Of a stretch of 64,000 nt of DNA, positions 13,023-24,270 are shown in pieces. The stretch lies in assembly GCA_025738555.1 (NCBI GenBank), contig JAOVFP010000003.1, forward strand, positions 5,394,001 through 5,458,000. The letters run 5' to 3'. The translations under genes were made by a program, and so were the position numbers. The notes under the pieces were generated by a model. That model was given only the letters and a program-made list of their open reading frames with translations, searched no databases and was not told where the DNA came from. Position 1 is the stretch's first letter. Each line of letters begins with the position of its first letter. The stretch is from Cyathus striatus. Lineage: Eukaryota; Basidiomycota; Agaricomycetes; Agaricales; Nidulariaceae.

Positions 13023-13672
13023 TCATACAACTGTGCCTGCATTCGATGCGATACGCGGCCACAAATCCGCCTGGAGGGAGATAAGATCAGGAGTTACGAT
13101 GGAATCCTAAGGATCGACTCACGCATTCTTTTGCAACGGGACCAGTGATGGCAGAGCCCTTCATCTCACCCTTAGGATTCACAATAACACCGGCATTATC
13201 CTCAAAGTAGAGGAAGACACCATCTTTCCGGCGCCAAGCCTTGCGCTGACGGACAACGACAGCAGGCATAGCTGAAGAACGGAAAGTCAGGAACTGACAA
13301 GGACTACTGGATGAATAATGGAGACACACTCTTCTTCCTCAACTCAGGCTTTCCCTTCTTCACAGAAGCGACAACCATGTCACCAACACCAGCATCAGGA
13401 AGCCTGTTCAAGTGGGCACCGAAACCAAAAGGCTCAATAATGAAAAGGGATTTTGCACCACTGTTATCAGCGCAATTGAGAACGGCGCCGACGGGCAGAC
13501 CAAGGGTCATGCGGAACTTTGTGCCGGAAGATCCTCCTTATCGTTTGAAGGCGATATTTGAGGCATGAGGACAAGGCGGAAAATAGAGATTTGCGGAGAC
13601 AGGATATGGAAAGAGAGCAACAATCAGCAAGGAGGACATAGACTGGAGGAATGGCATACCTTTTTGTGCCAT
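13023..13672 (-). CDS. rpl23: 60S ribosomal protein uL14 (RPL23)
   Basis: Large-subunit protein uL14, which sits at the subunit interface near the factor-binding site. ATG 13672 gives MAQKG, then introns separate [77 protein letters not shown] and the last exon [15 protein letters not shown], ending at TGA 13025-13023. The size (about 140 residues) and all blocks match the family. It is divergent from Sm D1, whose ATG lies 412 bp away. Confidence 0.95.
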
Positions 13673-14084
13673 TTTTGCGAAATGAGTTGAGGAAGTGTTT
13701 TACGATGCTCGTGCTTGTGCTCGCCCGGTACGCTGTGCACCACAAGGTTTCGCTGCCGAGCTCCGGCATATCCCTATATACAGTTTTCGGAAATTGCCGT
13801 AACTGCGACTGGTTTGGCACGAGCCTGGGATACTGGATGACTAGCCCCTGTGACTGTGCGAATTCTCGGGAATTGCCGTTAGACGCGCCGTTTGGGTGTG
13901 ACCTTGTCACAGTGCAAGGCGGGCAGCGATTCCAACGCTTTCTCAACGCACTCGACACACTCGCATCTTTCCCACAAACCAGCATATCTTTTTGTGCTGG
14001 AACGCGTCGCTTTGAGACGCTCTAATTTTTGGAACCCTTTATATTCTTGTCGCTTTGATCACTCTGTGATCGCTTTCTGCCAAT

Positions 14085-14564
14085 ATGAAGCTCGTCAGGT
14101 TTGCTTCATTCGTTAATGTGTCGCGGTCTTGGTCTAATCCAATCTTATGTACAGGTTTTTGATGAAGTTGAACAACGAGACGGTGACTATCGAACTTAAG
14201 AATGGATCGGTGGTACACGGCACTATCACTGGTATGTACGTTCTCGTCTTTTAATTTACATTTATCGATCCAGTTGTTGCCCACAGGCGTTGATATGCAA
14301 ATGAACACTCACTTAAAGACCGTGAAAATGACCACACGAAACCGTGACCCCACAACCCTGGATAGTTTGTCAATTCGTGGCAACAACATTCGCTACTTCA
14401 TTCTTCCAGATGCTCTGCCTCTCGATACTCTTCTTGTCGATGATGCGCCTAAGCCAAAGGGAAGGAAGAAAGATGATGCCAGGGGACGGGGCAGGGGACG
14501 AGCAGCGGGCTTGGATCGCGGCCGTCCAAGGGGTCGTGGACGAGGTAGGGGACGAGGCTTCTAA
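14085..14564 (+). CDS. smd1: Small nuclear ribonucleoprotein Sm D1
   Basis: Core spliceosomal Sm protein. Exon 1 is ATG AAG CTC GTC AG (14085-14098). After an intron follow [20 protein letters not shown] and VHGTITG (Sm1 motif), then [20 protein letters not shown] and [20 protein letters not shown] (Sm2 motif). The C terminus is the usual RG-rich tail, here [20 protein letters not shown] followed by further GR dipeptides and a final GF, a substrate for arginine methylation in other species. Length and domain order are normal. Confidence 0.95.
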
Positions 14565-14922
14565 TGGACGTTCTCGTACAAGTCATCTTCAGTATGTCGT
14601 GTGTGTGTTTCTCCATTACAGCTTGGGGTGAAAGATGTAGGATATGTTTCAAGTGAGACTACGTGCAGTGTAAAGATGTTATCGGGACAACGGCCGGAGT
14701 AGATCAAAAGCAGCGTAGACTGCACGCCTCATGCAGTGCTTGGGAGTCGTAGTAAAATACGATTAGGCAAGATATCGCTGGAATAATCGTGCTCGTTTTT
14801 TGCAGTTGACTACTTTTATATATATTACAATCTTGCAACACCTTGCTTCCTCTTTACGTTCAGAACGTACCGCTATTTAAAAGAGAGATTTCTGCATTTA
14901 TTCTTAACAACCTTTGTTGAAC
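14565..14922. other. Intergenic before the nested transposon
   Basis: 3' flank of Sm D1 running to the TA target dinucleotide of the DNA transposon. No gene was seen. Confidence 0.6.
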
Positions 14923-14924
14923 TA

Positions 14925-14954
14925 CAGTTTGTGACACTTAAACACCACAAATTT
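14925..14954 (+). repeat. Left terminal inverted repeat of DNA transposon
   Basis: 30 bp starting CAGTTTGTGACAC, perfectly complementary to 24271-24300, with TA immediately outside. Confidence 0.85.
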
Positions 14955-14968
14955 ATTAAGCGAATTTT

Positions 14969-15509
14969 CTAGCAACCACAAACAACTTTTAGCTTCCAAA
15001 AATCATCAGAATAGGATAGTTACAATGTAATCTACAATATTCCATGAGCAGATTTTCGGAGTTCTGATTTTTTGATTTTTTAGCCCAAAAATTTGGCACT
15101 TGGCCATAAAAAATAGTAAAAATCATGAAAAATGTATTTTTAGTATGCTTTCATCAATAGCAATATGATTCTGCAAAAAAACAGCCTCTGAATCACTTCA
15201 CTGGGTGCTAAAAAATCACTTTTCTAAAAACCATAAGTGAAATTTCTAGCAACCACAAATGACTTTTTTAGCTTTGGAAAATCATTGGAATAGGATAGTT
15301 ATGATGTAATCTATAATATTCCATGAGCAGATTTTCGAAATTCCGATTTTTTAATTTTTTAGCCCAAAAATTTGGCACTTGGCCATAAAAAAATAGTAAA
15401 AATCATGATAAATGTATTTTTAGTATGCTTTCATCGATAGCGATATGATTCTGCAAAAAAAACAGCCTCTGAATCACTTCACTGGGCACTAAAAAATCGC
15501 TTTTCTAAC
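14969..15509 (+). repeat. ~277-bp tandem duplication in subterminal region
   Basis: The segment beginning CTAGCAACCACAAA at 14969 recurs from 15246, a 277-bp period. Nearly all of it is duplicated (for example TTTGGCACTTGGCCATAAAA and AGTATGCTTTCATC) with scattered differences. It lies inside the left arm of the DNA transposon, before the transposase start. Related motifs (AAAAATTTGGCAC) also occur once in the right arm near 24147. Confidence 0.85.
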
Positions 15510-15513
15510 CACC

Positions 15514-15527
15514 ATGCCCAGAGGTAG
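15514..15527 (+). pseudogene. Transposase N-terminal codons, split by LTR insert
   Basis: ATGCCCAGAGGTAG is the start of the DNA transposon open frame. It is interrupted after the fifth codon begins, and the reading frame resumes at 23697 on the far side of the retrotransposon and its repeated GGTAG. Reading across gives an Arg-Gly-Arg-Pro-Lys-Lys-Lys start typical of an AT-hook. Confidence 0.6.
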
Positions 15528-16293
15528 TGTTACGTACCGATTCTCTTCCTGTTTAGAAGTGGTTGCGAAGACACCCGGAGGGTGTGGGAGAACTATAACG
15601 GAAACCCGAAGTGAGTACGGGTGCGGGAACGTAGAGCGGAAGTGCGGAAAGAACCGTGGCTTCAGCTTGTGTGCTGCGCCGCCTGGATATCCCCAGGGAA
15701 TGGTTCGTATTTCGAGGAAGATGATATGTAACCAAGGAAGACGTTCCAGAGTATAAGAGAAGGCTTCGCCACTACACTAGGTAGTGGGAGAGAAACCGAA
15801 GGAAAACCCGGAGCGGGTTTCAGAACTTAGAGTAGGAAGAAAGTGTACAGAGTTGATACGAATACTAAAGACTACCTATTACATCTGGAAGACTACTTAT
15901 ACTAAGTAGGAACCTGTAGATACGAATGTAGAAGTATTATACAAAGGACAAGTCAAAGGAGTAAGTAGGAAATGAAGTCTTGGCAAAGCGGAGTAGGGGC
16001 GCAAATGACGCGCTCAGAATGAAGAATAAGGAACTAATCTACAAAGGCCATAATGAAACGTATAAGTAGGAATGGAAGGGAGGAGTAATAGAATGATGAC
16101 GCGGTGAGGCCGTCATAAGAGAAAGTACGTATCCGGGATACCCGATAGAAAACCCGACGGGTTCCTGGGTACGTTCCCGGGCGGGAACGTCGGGAAGTGT
16201 AAACCCGAAGCGGGTACATTCCGGGAACGGACCGGGTATGTTAGAAGGTCACGTGGGAACGTCGGCACGATGTATCCGGACATGGATATAACA
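15528..16293 (-). repeat. 3' LTR of the chromovirus
   Basis: 766 bp, TG...CA boundaries. It differs from the right LTR by only two single-base indels (one C fewer in GAGAAACCGAAGG near 15794, one extra T in GGTTCCTGGGTACG near 16167) and no substitution that I could find. Near-identity implies a very recent insertion. Confidence 0.93.
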
Positions 16294-16297
16294 GTAT

Positions 16298-16306
16298 CCC
16301 CCTTTT
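16298..16306 (-). other. Polypurine tract
   Basis: On the minus strand the sequence AAAAGGGGG followed by ATAC directly precedes the 3' LTR. This is the expected place and composition for the plus-strand primer of reverse transcription, and it confirms the element's orientation. Confidence 0.7.
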
Positions 16307-16435
16307 AGGGCCGAGCCCACGAGGTCATACTGTGTGCGAGAAAATATAACTAAAAATAATACGAGAAATCCTATTGGTCAGTAGATGTTCAAATAAGAGA
16401 ACATATGCGCATCTGATTCCTTTCTAACCCCCATC

Positions 16436-17560
16436 ATGGATAAGAGTGTCAATCTAGCAAATATTTCTTCGGAAGATTATGCTGCTTTCCTAGCCTATCG
16501 TGCGGCCAACCAACAGTCAGAAAATTCGACTCCAGCATCCCGGAGTAGTTCCGGAAAGCCGAGACCAAAGCCGAGGCCTATAAATCCGGCTCCAAGGCGG
16601 GAGAACGCCGCGTACGTAGCTGTTCCACCGGCAACACTTCCCTCTGTTCGTTCCGGGACGGCGGCAAATGCGGTTACGCCGCGGGTCGTAAATCCGACGG
16701 AGACGAGTGTCGGGAGTGGGTCGGAAGCGTCGGGAGACGTGACGGGTTCTGGATATGAGGCGGAAAGTGGTGGAAACATAGGAAATAGTAAGGGTAAGGG
16801 TACAGATGATTCTGGGGAGCCAAAGGAACTACGATACTATCATGATGTGCCTTGCATAAACTGTCAGGATCGGGGAACTGAGTGTTATCGCTTGAGGGAG
16901 TCAAACAGGTGAGTAAAACATGATTATCGGTCTGTATAGTTTATAGGAACTCCCTGTAGTGCTTGCGTTGCTTGCGGGGTGCTTAAGGGAAAATGTTCCC
17001 TTAGCACTCGAGGCCGGAACAAAGCCGGAACAAGTCCCGTTCCATCCGGTCCTTCGGAACACTCGGATACTCACATGGGTCCCCCATCCGTTGCGCCATC
17101 TCGCCAGTCGTCTCGTCAAAGCATGAAGCGGGCTCGGATCGACGACACGGATGATGAGTTGATCCGTCCTTCATCCGCAGTAGCGGGTCCATCGTTCCGA
17201 TCCTCTAGTGCAAACGATTCTGCTAATCTGGTCTCCTTGTCCACTTCCATGAATGTCGCAACATCCATCCTAAGCGCGATGCGGCTGCAGAACGATACTA
17301 TCATCTCTTTGCAAAGGGAGATGATCACTCAACTCGGAAACCTCGCGGATACCAATCGTAAAGTGGTAGGCGAACTTGGTAAGTTGTTGCGAGTAGTTGC
17401 CGAAGTATCCAAGCACGTCGTCCATGTTTCCAACATCGAAACCCTGCTCGCGGAACGCCTCCGGGATCCGGATGCGTACGAGGAAGTTGTTACGGGTTCC
17501 GGGATTGCGTCGGAAGGTGAAGTAGGAGCTCGGGTCGAGTCGCAGACGCAGAGGGAGTGA
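16436..17560 (+). CDS. Antisense accessory protein with Zn2Cys6-like cluster
   Basis: An intact two-exon gene inside the retrotransposon, opposite to gag-pol. The exons are 16436-16908 and 16960-17560, joined by a 51-nt GTGAGT...TGTAG intron, giving 357 residues; unspliced reading stops at 16910. Residues 1-130 are Ser/Pro/Gly-rich. Cys140, 143, 150, 160, 163 and 170 form C-X2-C-X6-C-X9-C-X2-C-X6-C, the spacing of Gal4-type zinc clusters, but the basic residues usual between the first cysteines are sparse. A basic stretch (SMKRARIDD) follows, then a long heptad-like region (about 250-320, AMRLQNDTIISLQREMITQL) that may form a coiled coil. It converges with pol, whose stop is 125 bp away. A DNA- or RNA-binding role is an inference. 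Confidence 0.7.
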
Positions 17561-17684
17561 TGGAAATGATCGTAACACGTTACCAAAGTTCTAATGTACT
17601 TGTATCTCGCTTTTTGGTTGTTATTTGTTGTTTTTGGTTTTTGTATAAGGTGAAACTGCAAGCGGATAATAAGTAACGTGAAAA

Positions 17685-20600
17685 TTAAGAAATAGGAGTA
17701 GGCCCGGGCTTATCCGGATAACGGGAGTGGAACTCTTCAATGATATCCGTAGCGTGTTCCAGTTCCGTGGCCGGAAGCCATGAAAACTCTTCATCGGTCC
17801 CTTCATACCCTAGCCAGCGTACATAGTACCTCAGTTTGCAACGCAAACGACGATCCAGTTTAGAGTCCAAGATTTCCGAGACCTCGTATTCAATATCACC
17901 ATCAACCTGGACAGGTGGTGGTGGAGGAATAATGCGATCTGGGATAGTATTTTCAGTATTGGGTTCAAGCATGGATACATGGAATACTGGGTGGACTGCA
18001 CGAAATTGTTCTGGAAGGCGCAAGGTACGCGAATGCGATCCGGCAAGTGCGATGACTTCAAAAGGTCCTAGGAACTTTTCTGCAAGTTTCCGGGATGGTC
18101 GGGTTGTCCGGAAGTACTCGGCTTTAACGTATACCTTTGTCCCGACAGGGAATGCGGGTGCGGGTTTGCGACGCGCATCGGCGGGTGCTTGATAACGTTT
18201 CTGCGCACTGAGTATTTCGGTCCGAAGCATCTCGTGAAGTTCCTCGAGGTTTACTGCGAAGTGCCGTGCACGAGCGGAAGTGAGATCACGTTCCGGATGT
18301 ATCGCAAGGTTCGGGTGATAACCCTTGTTTGCGTAGAACGGTGAAATTCCTGTGGTTGCGCTCGGTGCATTATTGTAAGCAAATTCAGCAAGAGGTAAAA
18401 GATCACACCAGTTATCCTGCTGGTAGTTGCAGTAGGCCCGAAGGTATTGTTCCAGAGTTTGGTTTGTGCGTTCCGTTTGGCCGTCGCCTTCGGGATGATA
18501 ACCCGAGGTGAAATGTAAAGTGATGTCGAGGGCCGTACCGAGGAGCGGAAGAAATGTGACACAAACTCGGAACCACGATCGGAAGTGATGTGTTCCGGGA
18601 CTCCGTGCTTGGAAAAGACATGAAGTACAAATAGAAGCGCAAGGTCGGAAGAAGAGCAAGTGGTATGAGTGGGAATGAAGATAGACTGCTTGGAGAAACG
18701 ATCCACGATAACGAGTATAGAATCATACTTGGAAGCCGATGATTTTGGAAGTTGATCTATGAAATCCATAGATATCGAATGCCATGGGCGTCCGGGAACC
18801 GGAAGTTGTTTCAGGGTTCCGTACGGGCGGTGGCGCTGTGGTTTAGAACGCATGCAAGTATTACAAGACTTACAATAGTCCTTTACAAACGTCCGTATAA
18901 GCGGCCAAGTATATTCGCGTCGAATTAGCTCGAGGGTCTTGTTCTGTCCAAGGTGTCCTGAAAGCGGGTGGTCGTGTTTGTACTGTAAAACCCGAAGCCG
19001 AAGGGTTCCGGAGTCCGGAACATAGATCCGGTTATCTAGACGGAGGAAACCGTCCGGGGTTACAGTCCAACGATTCTCGGGAGTCCGCATTCGGATAACT
19101 GCGACCGGGTCATTAGGGAGAGCTGATAATATGTCAGTATGTAACTGTTCAATGTCCATGATGATACTAGCGCGAAGAGCGGGTACAATAAGTGATGTTG
19201 CTCGGAGAGAAGTGATAAGCTGTTCCTGTGTGAACACTGGACGATAGTTATGCGGATTGACCTTAGCGTAGTCGCTATCCCCCTCTTTAGGGTAGACGTC
19301 CCATCGTCTAGTCAGAGCATCCGGCTTCGCCCCGAGTTTTCCGGGTCGAAAGCGGATAACTAGATTGAACTGGGAAAGATACTCGGACCATCGGGCTTGT
19401 CGTCGGGACAAGATCTTGGTTGTGGAAAAGTATTCCAAGTTCTTGTGGTCTGTGACGACATCGATGGGTGAACCGGAACCTTCCAGGTAATGACGCCAGA
19501 CTTGGAATGCTTCGAAGATAGCAAGCAATTCCTTGTCGTGGGTGTCGTAGTTTAACTCGGGAGGTGTAAAGGTTCGTGAGTGGAAAGCGATAGGGTGAAT
19601 CTCGCCATCATCGGAAACTATAGACAGGATAGCAGCCAACGCGTAATCCGAAGCGTCGGTTTCCACGATGAGCTGCTTGTCGGGAACCCAATGGGTAAGA
19701 ATGGGTGCCGACGTGAAAGCGTCCTTAAGTTCAGTGAAAGCGGAACGGCATTTTTCCGAGAAGTTCCACGGATTACCCTTCCGGGTAAGGCGGGTGAGCG
19801 GAACAACTATGTCGGAATAGTTGTATATAAAACGCCGATAGAAATTAGCGAACCCAAGGAAGGATTGAATGTCTTTTACTTTCCTTGGTTCCGGCCATTC
19901 TTGAATAGTCTTCACCTTTGTTGGAGACATGGTGAGACCGTTGGGCGATAGTATATATCCGAGATATTCCACGGATTCGAGTGGAACTCACACTTATCGC
20001 GCGCGCGTACAACCCGTGCTTCCGGAGTCGACGCAAAACTTCCCTGACATGTTGGCGATGTTGCGCAAGGTTATCAGAGTATATAAGGATGTCATCCAAA
20101 TAAACTATGACGCACACATCAAGAAGGTCTTTGAAAACATCGTTCATGAAGCGTTGGAAACCGCGGGTGCATTGGAAAGTCCGAAGGGCATGACTAGCCA
20201 TTCAAAGGATCCATAGCGAGTCCGGAAAGCGGTTTTCCATTCATCGTCCTCAGCAATGCGGACCAGGTGGTACGCATGACGCAGGTCGATCTTGGTGTAG
20301 ATACGGGCGCGACGGGGACTGTCGAGCAAATCTGAAATGAGTGGCAAAGGATAACGATCCTTTTTAGAAATAGCGTTCAACCCGCGGAAATCCACACAAA
20401 GCCGAAGCGATCCGTCCTTCTTGCGGACAAAAAGGACGGGAGCCCCGTGCGGAGAGCGTGAAGGTTGAATAAATCCGATCCGGATATGTTCATCGATGAA
20501 TTCCCGAAGAGCGGAAAGCTCGGATTGGGAAAGGGAATAGATCCGACCTACAGGAGGTGAAGCACCTTCTTCTAGGTTGATCTTTAAGTCGTAGGGACGG

Positions 20601-21622
20601 TGAGGGGCAAGTGTATCTGCCCGGGACTTGCTAAATACATCAGCAAACTCGTGATACTCAGACGGTATTGAAGAGAGATCCGGAGCTTCCTCTGGATTGA
20701 GGGCAGCGGCGGAAGCGACAGCACCAAGCTGGATACGGAAAGTCTGTGCTCCCTCTAAACGGCATGCACGCGAGAAGGCGGCACCGTTTATTAGCGAAAT
20801 GCTAGGAGGAGGTGGCAGAGACTCATCAGAGGTGACCGGAGATGGATCCTCGGAAGCGGAACCTGGTTCCGAGATCCCGGATTTGAGCGGAAGTTGCTCG
20901 GAAGTGTCTGGAGTCCGGAATGTTAATGAGCCCGATACCCAGTCAATCAACGGATTGAAGCGGGTGAGCCAATTGTATCCTAGGACTGCAGAACACACGG
21001 AATCAAGAGGTGTCACATAGAGTTCGACTGTAATACATTCACCGGTAGGGAATAGTACAGGCAGTGTAACGAACTCGGTTATAACATGATTGGTGGTGCC
21101 ATCGAAAAGTCTGAGAGCGATAGGTGGAGTAGGTGAGGTAGGAATAGCATGTGTCCGAACGAAAGATGAATCCATAAAACAATGGGTAGAACCCGAATCG
21201 ACTAGAGCGCTATATGAAACTGTACAGGGTGTAGGGAGAGCATGGATGGTACTACAAAGTGGAATATGAAGGGCATTGGGGTCGGAAAGAGCGGAAGCGT
21301 TGAGTCTTACCTGCATCGGCTGCGCACAAGGGGGAACAACGCGGTCCTCGGCTTGTGTGGTGTCCAGAGGACCGCTCCCTATTTTTCGAACCCGAAGCCG
21401 GGTTGGAAAGAGGCGCGGACCTGCGGGTCGAGGGACCCGCAGAAGCCGACGTAGGAGCCGAAGCGGATATTCCGGATGCCCGGGCTCTAGCCGCGGAAGA
21501 GGCAGAGCGGGGACATTCTTTGGCGCGATGCCCCGGATTACCGCAGAACAAGCATAGATTGTTGTCCATGCGACGCTGACGTTCTTGTGGCAAAAGTTTG
21601 CCATCTCGACCAACCTTGTCAT
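17685..21622 (-). pseudogene. pol: Chromovirus pol with several frame breaks
   Basis: The order is protease ([11 protein letters not shown]), RT ([41 protein letters not shown]), RNase H (VETDASDYALAAILS, VVTDHKNLEYF), integrase with HHCC zinc site (HPLSGHLGQNKTLELIRREY, CNTCMRSK) and DDE residues (SMDFID, TSDRGSEF, TERTNQTLEQYL), then a chromodomain (YEVSEILDSKL...YYVRWLGYEG...EEFSWLPATEL). Family matches jump frame near 20162 (one base lost after SNAPA), about 20003 (a GC run), about 19980 and 18543 (a C lost in FFRS/LGTALD). The gag-to-pol switch near 21380 is a further +1 shift that could be programmed. Almost every domain motif is preserved, so decay is very recent or only apparent. Confidence 0.88.
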
Positions 21623-22889
21623 TCAATTCCGGCCTCCGCTGTTGGGGAGGCTGCGAGGAACGAGGTGGGTGACTACCAGCACGGTGGGGATAACTCGGAC
21701 GTGGCGCATATTGACCCGAAACGAGGCGGGAAGGCGCCGGGGTGACTGCGGAGCGGTTTGTAGTAGCTCTAACAGAGCTATCCGGAACCCGCGGACCCCG
21801 AGGCTGGTGGGATTCCCGCGTACGCTCGGACTGGCGTTCCCAGTACCGACTATCGATCCCTTGAGCTAGTTTAATCATCCCGCGCTTTGTGGTAGGTTTC
21901 CCAACATGAGAGATCTCATCCTTAATGCGACCCGGAAACCCGGAATAGAGTCGGTGGCATAAGGACTTATCATCCCAGTCGGTGCGCTGTGCAAGCCTGT
22001 TGAACTGTACAAGATACTTGGACAGTTTCTGTGAATCCTTCATAACGAGGACATCCAGATCATTCTCGGCATCCCCTTCCGGGTTCGCTAACCCGAAGTT
22101 ATCCTCTAGCATGACGACGAAAACCTCCCAAGAGTGAAGGAACTCATCATCAGCATAGGGATTGGAGAGGGTCGGCATAACGAGCTGAAGCGCGGTATCC
22201 CGAAGATATGCGAGAGCGAAGTTGACTTGGGAGTGTCCATCCGAGTATTGGGAAGGATTATTCCGGAAGTAAATTTGGCATTGAGTAATGAACTGCTCCA
22301 ACTTCTCAGCACTGGAACCATCAAAAGTATCTGGCTTTTGAACGTTGCGTTCCCGACATGTTCCCGATGTACCCCGGGCGGATTCCGCAACTCTCAAAAG
22401 AGCTTCGGCAAGCCGGTCTTCCCGGGAGTGGCGCGCAAGAGGTGTGCGCCTGGGATTGTCGACATCATCCTCATCACCATCATCCCCTGAGTCTGAGGAT
22501 GGTGGAGACGGAGGATTGGGCTGAGAAGGAGGTGGAGGTGGCGGTCCAATGGTACCACCATCAGAGCCGTGACCCTCGGGAGTGTCCCGGTCTGCTGCGA
22601 CTGTACCGTATGGCGGTGGAGTGCCATCCGGAGGAGCCTGAGCAGATCCGAGGTTCCCGGCTGCAGGAACAGAAAGTAGCTGAGCGGAAGTCGAGGGTGG
22701 ACCCAGGAAAGTAGCACTAGGAGGTGGTGCTGGGCTGGGTGTAACCCGAGACGGTGTAGAAGGTAGAGAACCTGAAGTACTCCGTGGAGGCTGTTGCCTC
22801 GTAGCTGCACGGGTGGCACGAGCACCCACAGCATTGGTATGACTAGCGGTATGCGCTGTGCGAGTAACCGAAGTCCCAGTTGGAGCCAT
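21252..22889 (-). CDS. gag: Chromovirus Gag
   Basis: ATG 22889 opens [17 protein letters not shown], a Ser/Pro-rich leader. The retrotransposon Gag core follows ([70 protein letters not shown]). A CCHC zinc knuckle [14 protein letters not shown] lies near residue 445 and would bind the genomic RNA. The last stretch before 21252 is probably not used if pol is reached by a +1 shift near 21380. A gag-pol polyprotein is expected. Confidence 0.88.
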   Translation of the reverse strand: MAPTGTSVTRTAHTASHTNAVGARATRAATRQQPPRSTSGSLPSTPSRVTPSPAPPPSATFLGPPSTSAQLLSVPAAGNLGSAQAPPDGTPPPYGTVAADRDTPEGHGSDGGTIGPPPPPPSQPNPPSPPSSDSGDDGDEDDVDNPRRTPLARHSREDRLAEALLRVAESARGTSGTCRERNVQKPDTFDGSSAEKLEQFITQCQIYFRNNPSQYSDGHSQVNFALAYLRDTALQLVMPTLSNPYADDEFLHSWEVFVVMLEDNFGLANPEGDAENDLDVLVMKDSQKLSKYLVQFNRLAQRTDWDDKSLCHRLYSGFPGRIKDEISHVGKPTTKRGMIKLAQGIDSRYWERQSERTRESHQPRGPRVPDSSVRATTNRSAVTPAPSRLVSGQYAPRPSYPHRAGSHPPRSSQPPQQRRPELNDKVGRDGKLLPQERQRRMDNNLCLFCGNPGHRAKECPRSASSAARARASGISASAPTSASAGPSTRRSAPLSNPASGSKNRERSSGHHTSRGPRCSPLCAADAGKTQRFRSFRPQCPSYSTL

Positions 22890-22925
22890 GATAAAGAGAT
22901 ATCCAAGGTATCAGTATTCGTATAC

Positions 22926-23691
22926 TGTTACGTACCGATTCTCTTCCTGTTTAGAAGTGGTTGCGAAGACACCCGGAGGGTGTGGGAGAACTATAACGGA
23001 AACCCGAAGTGAGTACGGGTGCGGGAACGTAGAGCGGAAGTGCGGAAAGAACCGTGGCTTCAGCTTGTGTGCTGCGCCGCCTGGATATCCCCAGGGAATG
23101 GTTCGTATTTCGAGGAAGATGATATGTAACCAAGGAAGACGTTCCAGAGTATAAGAGAAGGCTTCGCCACTACACTAGGTAGTGGGAGAGAAACCCGAAG
23201 GAAAACCCGGAGCGGGTTTCAGAACTTAGAGTAGGAAGAAAGTGTACAGAGTTGATACGAATACTAAAGACTACCTATTACATCTGGAAGACTACTTATA
23301 CTAAGTAGGAACCTGTAGATACGAATGTAGAAGTATTATACAAAGGACAAGTCAAAGGAGTAAGTAGGAAATGAAGTCTTGGCAAAGCGGAGTAGGGGCG
23401 CAAATGACGCGCTCAGAATGAAGAATAAGGAACTAATCTACAAAGGCCATAATGAAACGTATAAGTAGGAATGGAAGGGAGGAGTAATAGAATGATGACG
23501 CGGTGAGGCCGTCATAAGAGAAAGTACGTATCCGGGATACCCGATAGAAAACCCGACGGGTTCCGGGTACGTTCCCGGGCGGGAACGTCGGGAAGTGTAA
23601 ACCCGAAGCGGGTACATTCCGGGAACGGACCGGGTATGTTAGAAGGTCACGTGGGAACGTCGGCACGATGTATCCGGACATGGATATAACA
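22926..23691 (-). repeat. 5' LTR of the chromovirus
   Basis: 766 bp, upstream of gag on the minus strand and presumed to carry the promoter. The sequence just inside it on the minus strand (GTATACGAATACTGATACC) does not match a tRNA 3' end that I recognise, so the primer-binding site is unassigned. Confidence 0.93.
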
Positions 23692-23852
23692 GGTAGACCC
23701 AAGAAAAAGAGCCGAAATACCAGTGGACTTCACAATAATCAGCCAAAAACTGATCCCCAGAGTCCCTCCCCACTACATATCACTCATATATCAAATAGTA
23801 TGTATGTTTTAATAATATTACAAATTTAAATTATTGAGCATACACTTTGACA

Positions 23853-24111
23853 GTACTGGGGGTGGGCAAAATATTGGTATCATGAAGAAGATAAAAGAAC
23901 CTTTCAAGATGAAAAAAAAGTGGTTGTGAAATATCTAGATGCTTGTTCTCTGGATGTTATTCATCATTTTATAAACCAAACATGGCAATTTATGAGTGCA
24001 TATAGGTGTGGTTTAACAGGTGAAGCAGCAGAATGGGCTGTTAGACAGCATCATCAACACTGTCAAGTCTTGAATCATGCTATGATGGCACTCAAGGCTA
24101 CTGTATCCTAA
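23853..24111 (+). pseudogene. Transposase C-terminal remnant
   Basis: In one frame the sequence reads QYWGWAKYWYHEEDKRTFQD, then VVVKYLDACSLDVIHHFINQ, TWQFMSAYRCGLTGEAAEWA, ending at TAA 24109-24111. This matches my recollection of the C-terminal end of DDE transposases abundant in mushroom genomes (YWGW...CKYRYRE, then RRFINRSWRFMSAYRKGLTG). The catalytic acidic residues upstream are absent or scrambled. Confidence 0.6.
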
Positions 24112-24270
24112 ATTAGGCTATGTAACATGTCTGTTTTTTTGCCAAAAAATTTGGCACAGCTATTTTATTGTGGGAATTTCACAAAAACATCATTTTTGTA
24201 TGTATTTTGACCTTCTGATTCTGAATCTGTAATTAGTTTGCCCTAAAAAATTCATTTTCCTACCGTAATA

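Larger units (their letters stand above)
15528..23691 (-). mobile_element. Ty3/gypsy chromovirus with LTRs and antisense gene
   Basis: A full-length 8,164-bp LTR retrotransposon. The 766-bp LTRs (15528-16293 and 22926-23691) start TGTTACG and end ATAACA, and a 5-bp GGTAG target duplication flanks them at 15523-15527 and 23692-23696. gag and pol run on the minus strand, so the right LTR is the 5' LTR. Domain order is Gag with a zinc knuckle, protease, RT, RNase H, integrase, chromodomain, which places it in the Ty3/gypsy chromovirus group. A purine tract lies just inside the left LTR. Between the end of pol and that LTR sits an extra gene on the opposite strand. pol contains several frame breaks. 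Confidence 0.93.

Noticed and set aside
15514..15756. Open frame MPRGSVTYRF... crossing the LTR border
   Set aside because: It is a chimera made by the insertion: five host-element codons then LTR sequence. The true continuation resumes at 23697.
16034..16219. Minus-strand open frame repeated at 23433-23702
   Set aside because: Both copies are inside the LTRs and merely reflect LTR sequence.
16909..16946. Shorter 38-nt intron in the antisense Zn2Cys6-like gene
   Set aside because: It leaves the second exon out of frame and meets a stop. Only the 51-nt intron ending at 16959 joins both halves.
22889..22925. GGTATCAG near the right LTR as a Met-tRNA primer site
   Set aside because: It reads on the plus strand, opposite to gag-pol, so it cannot serve as the primer-binding site of this element.
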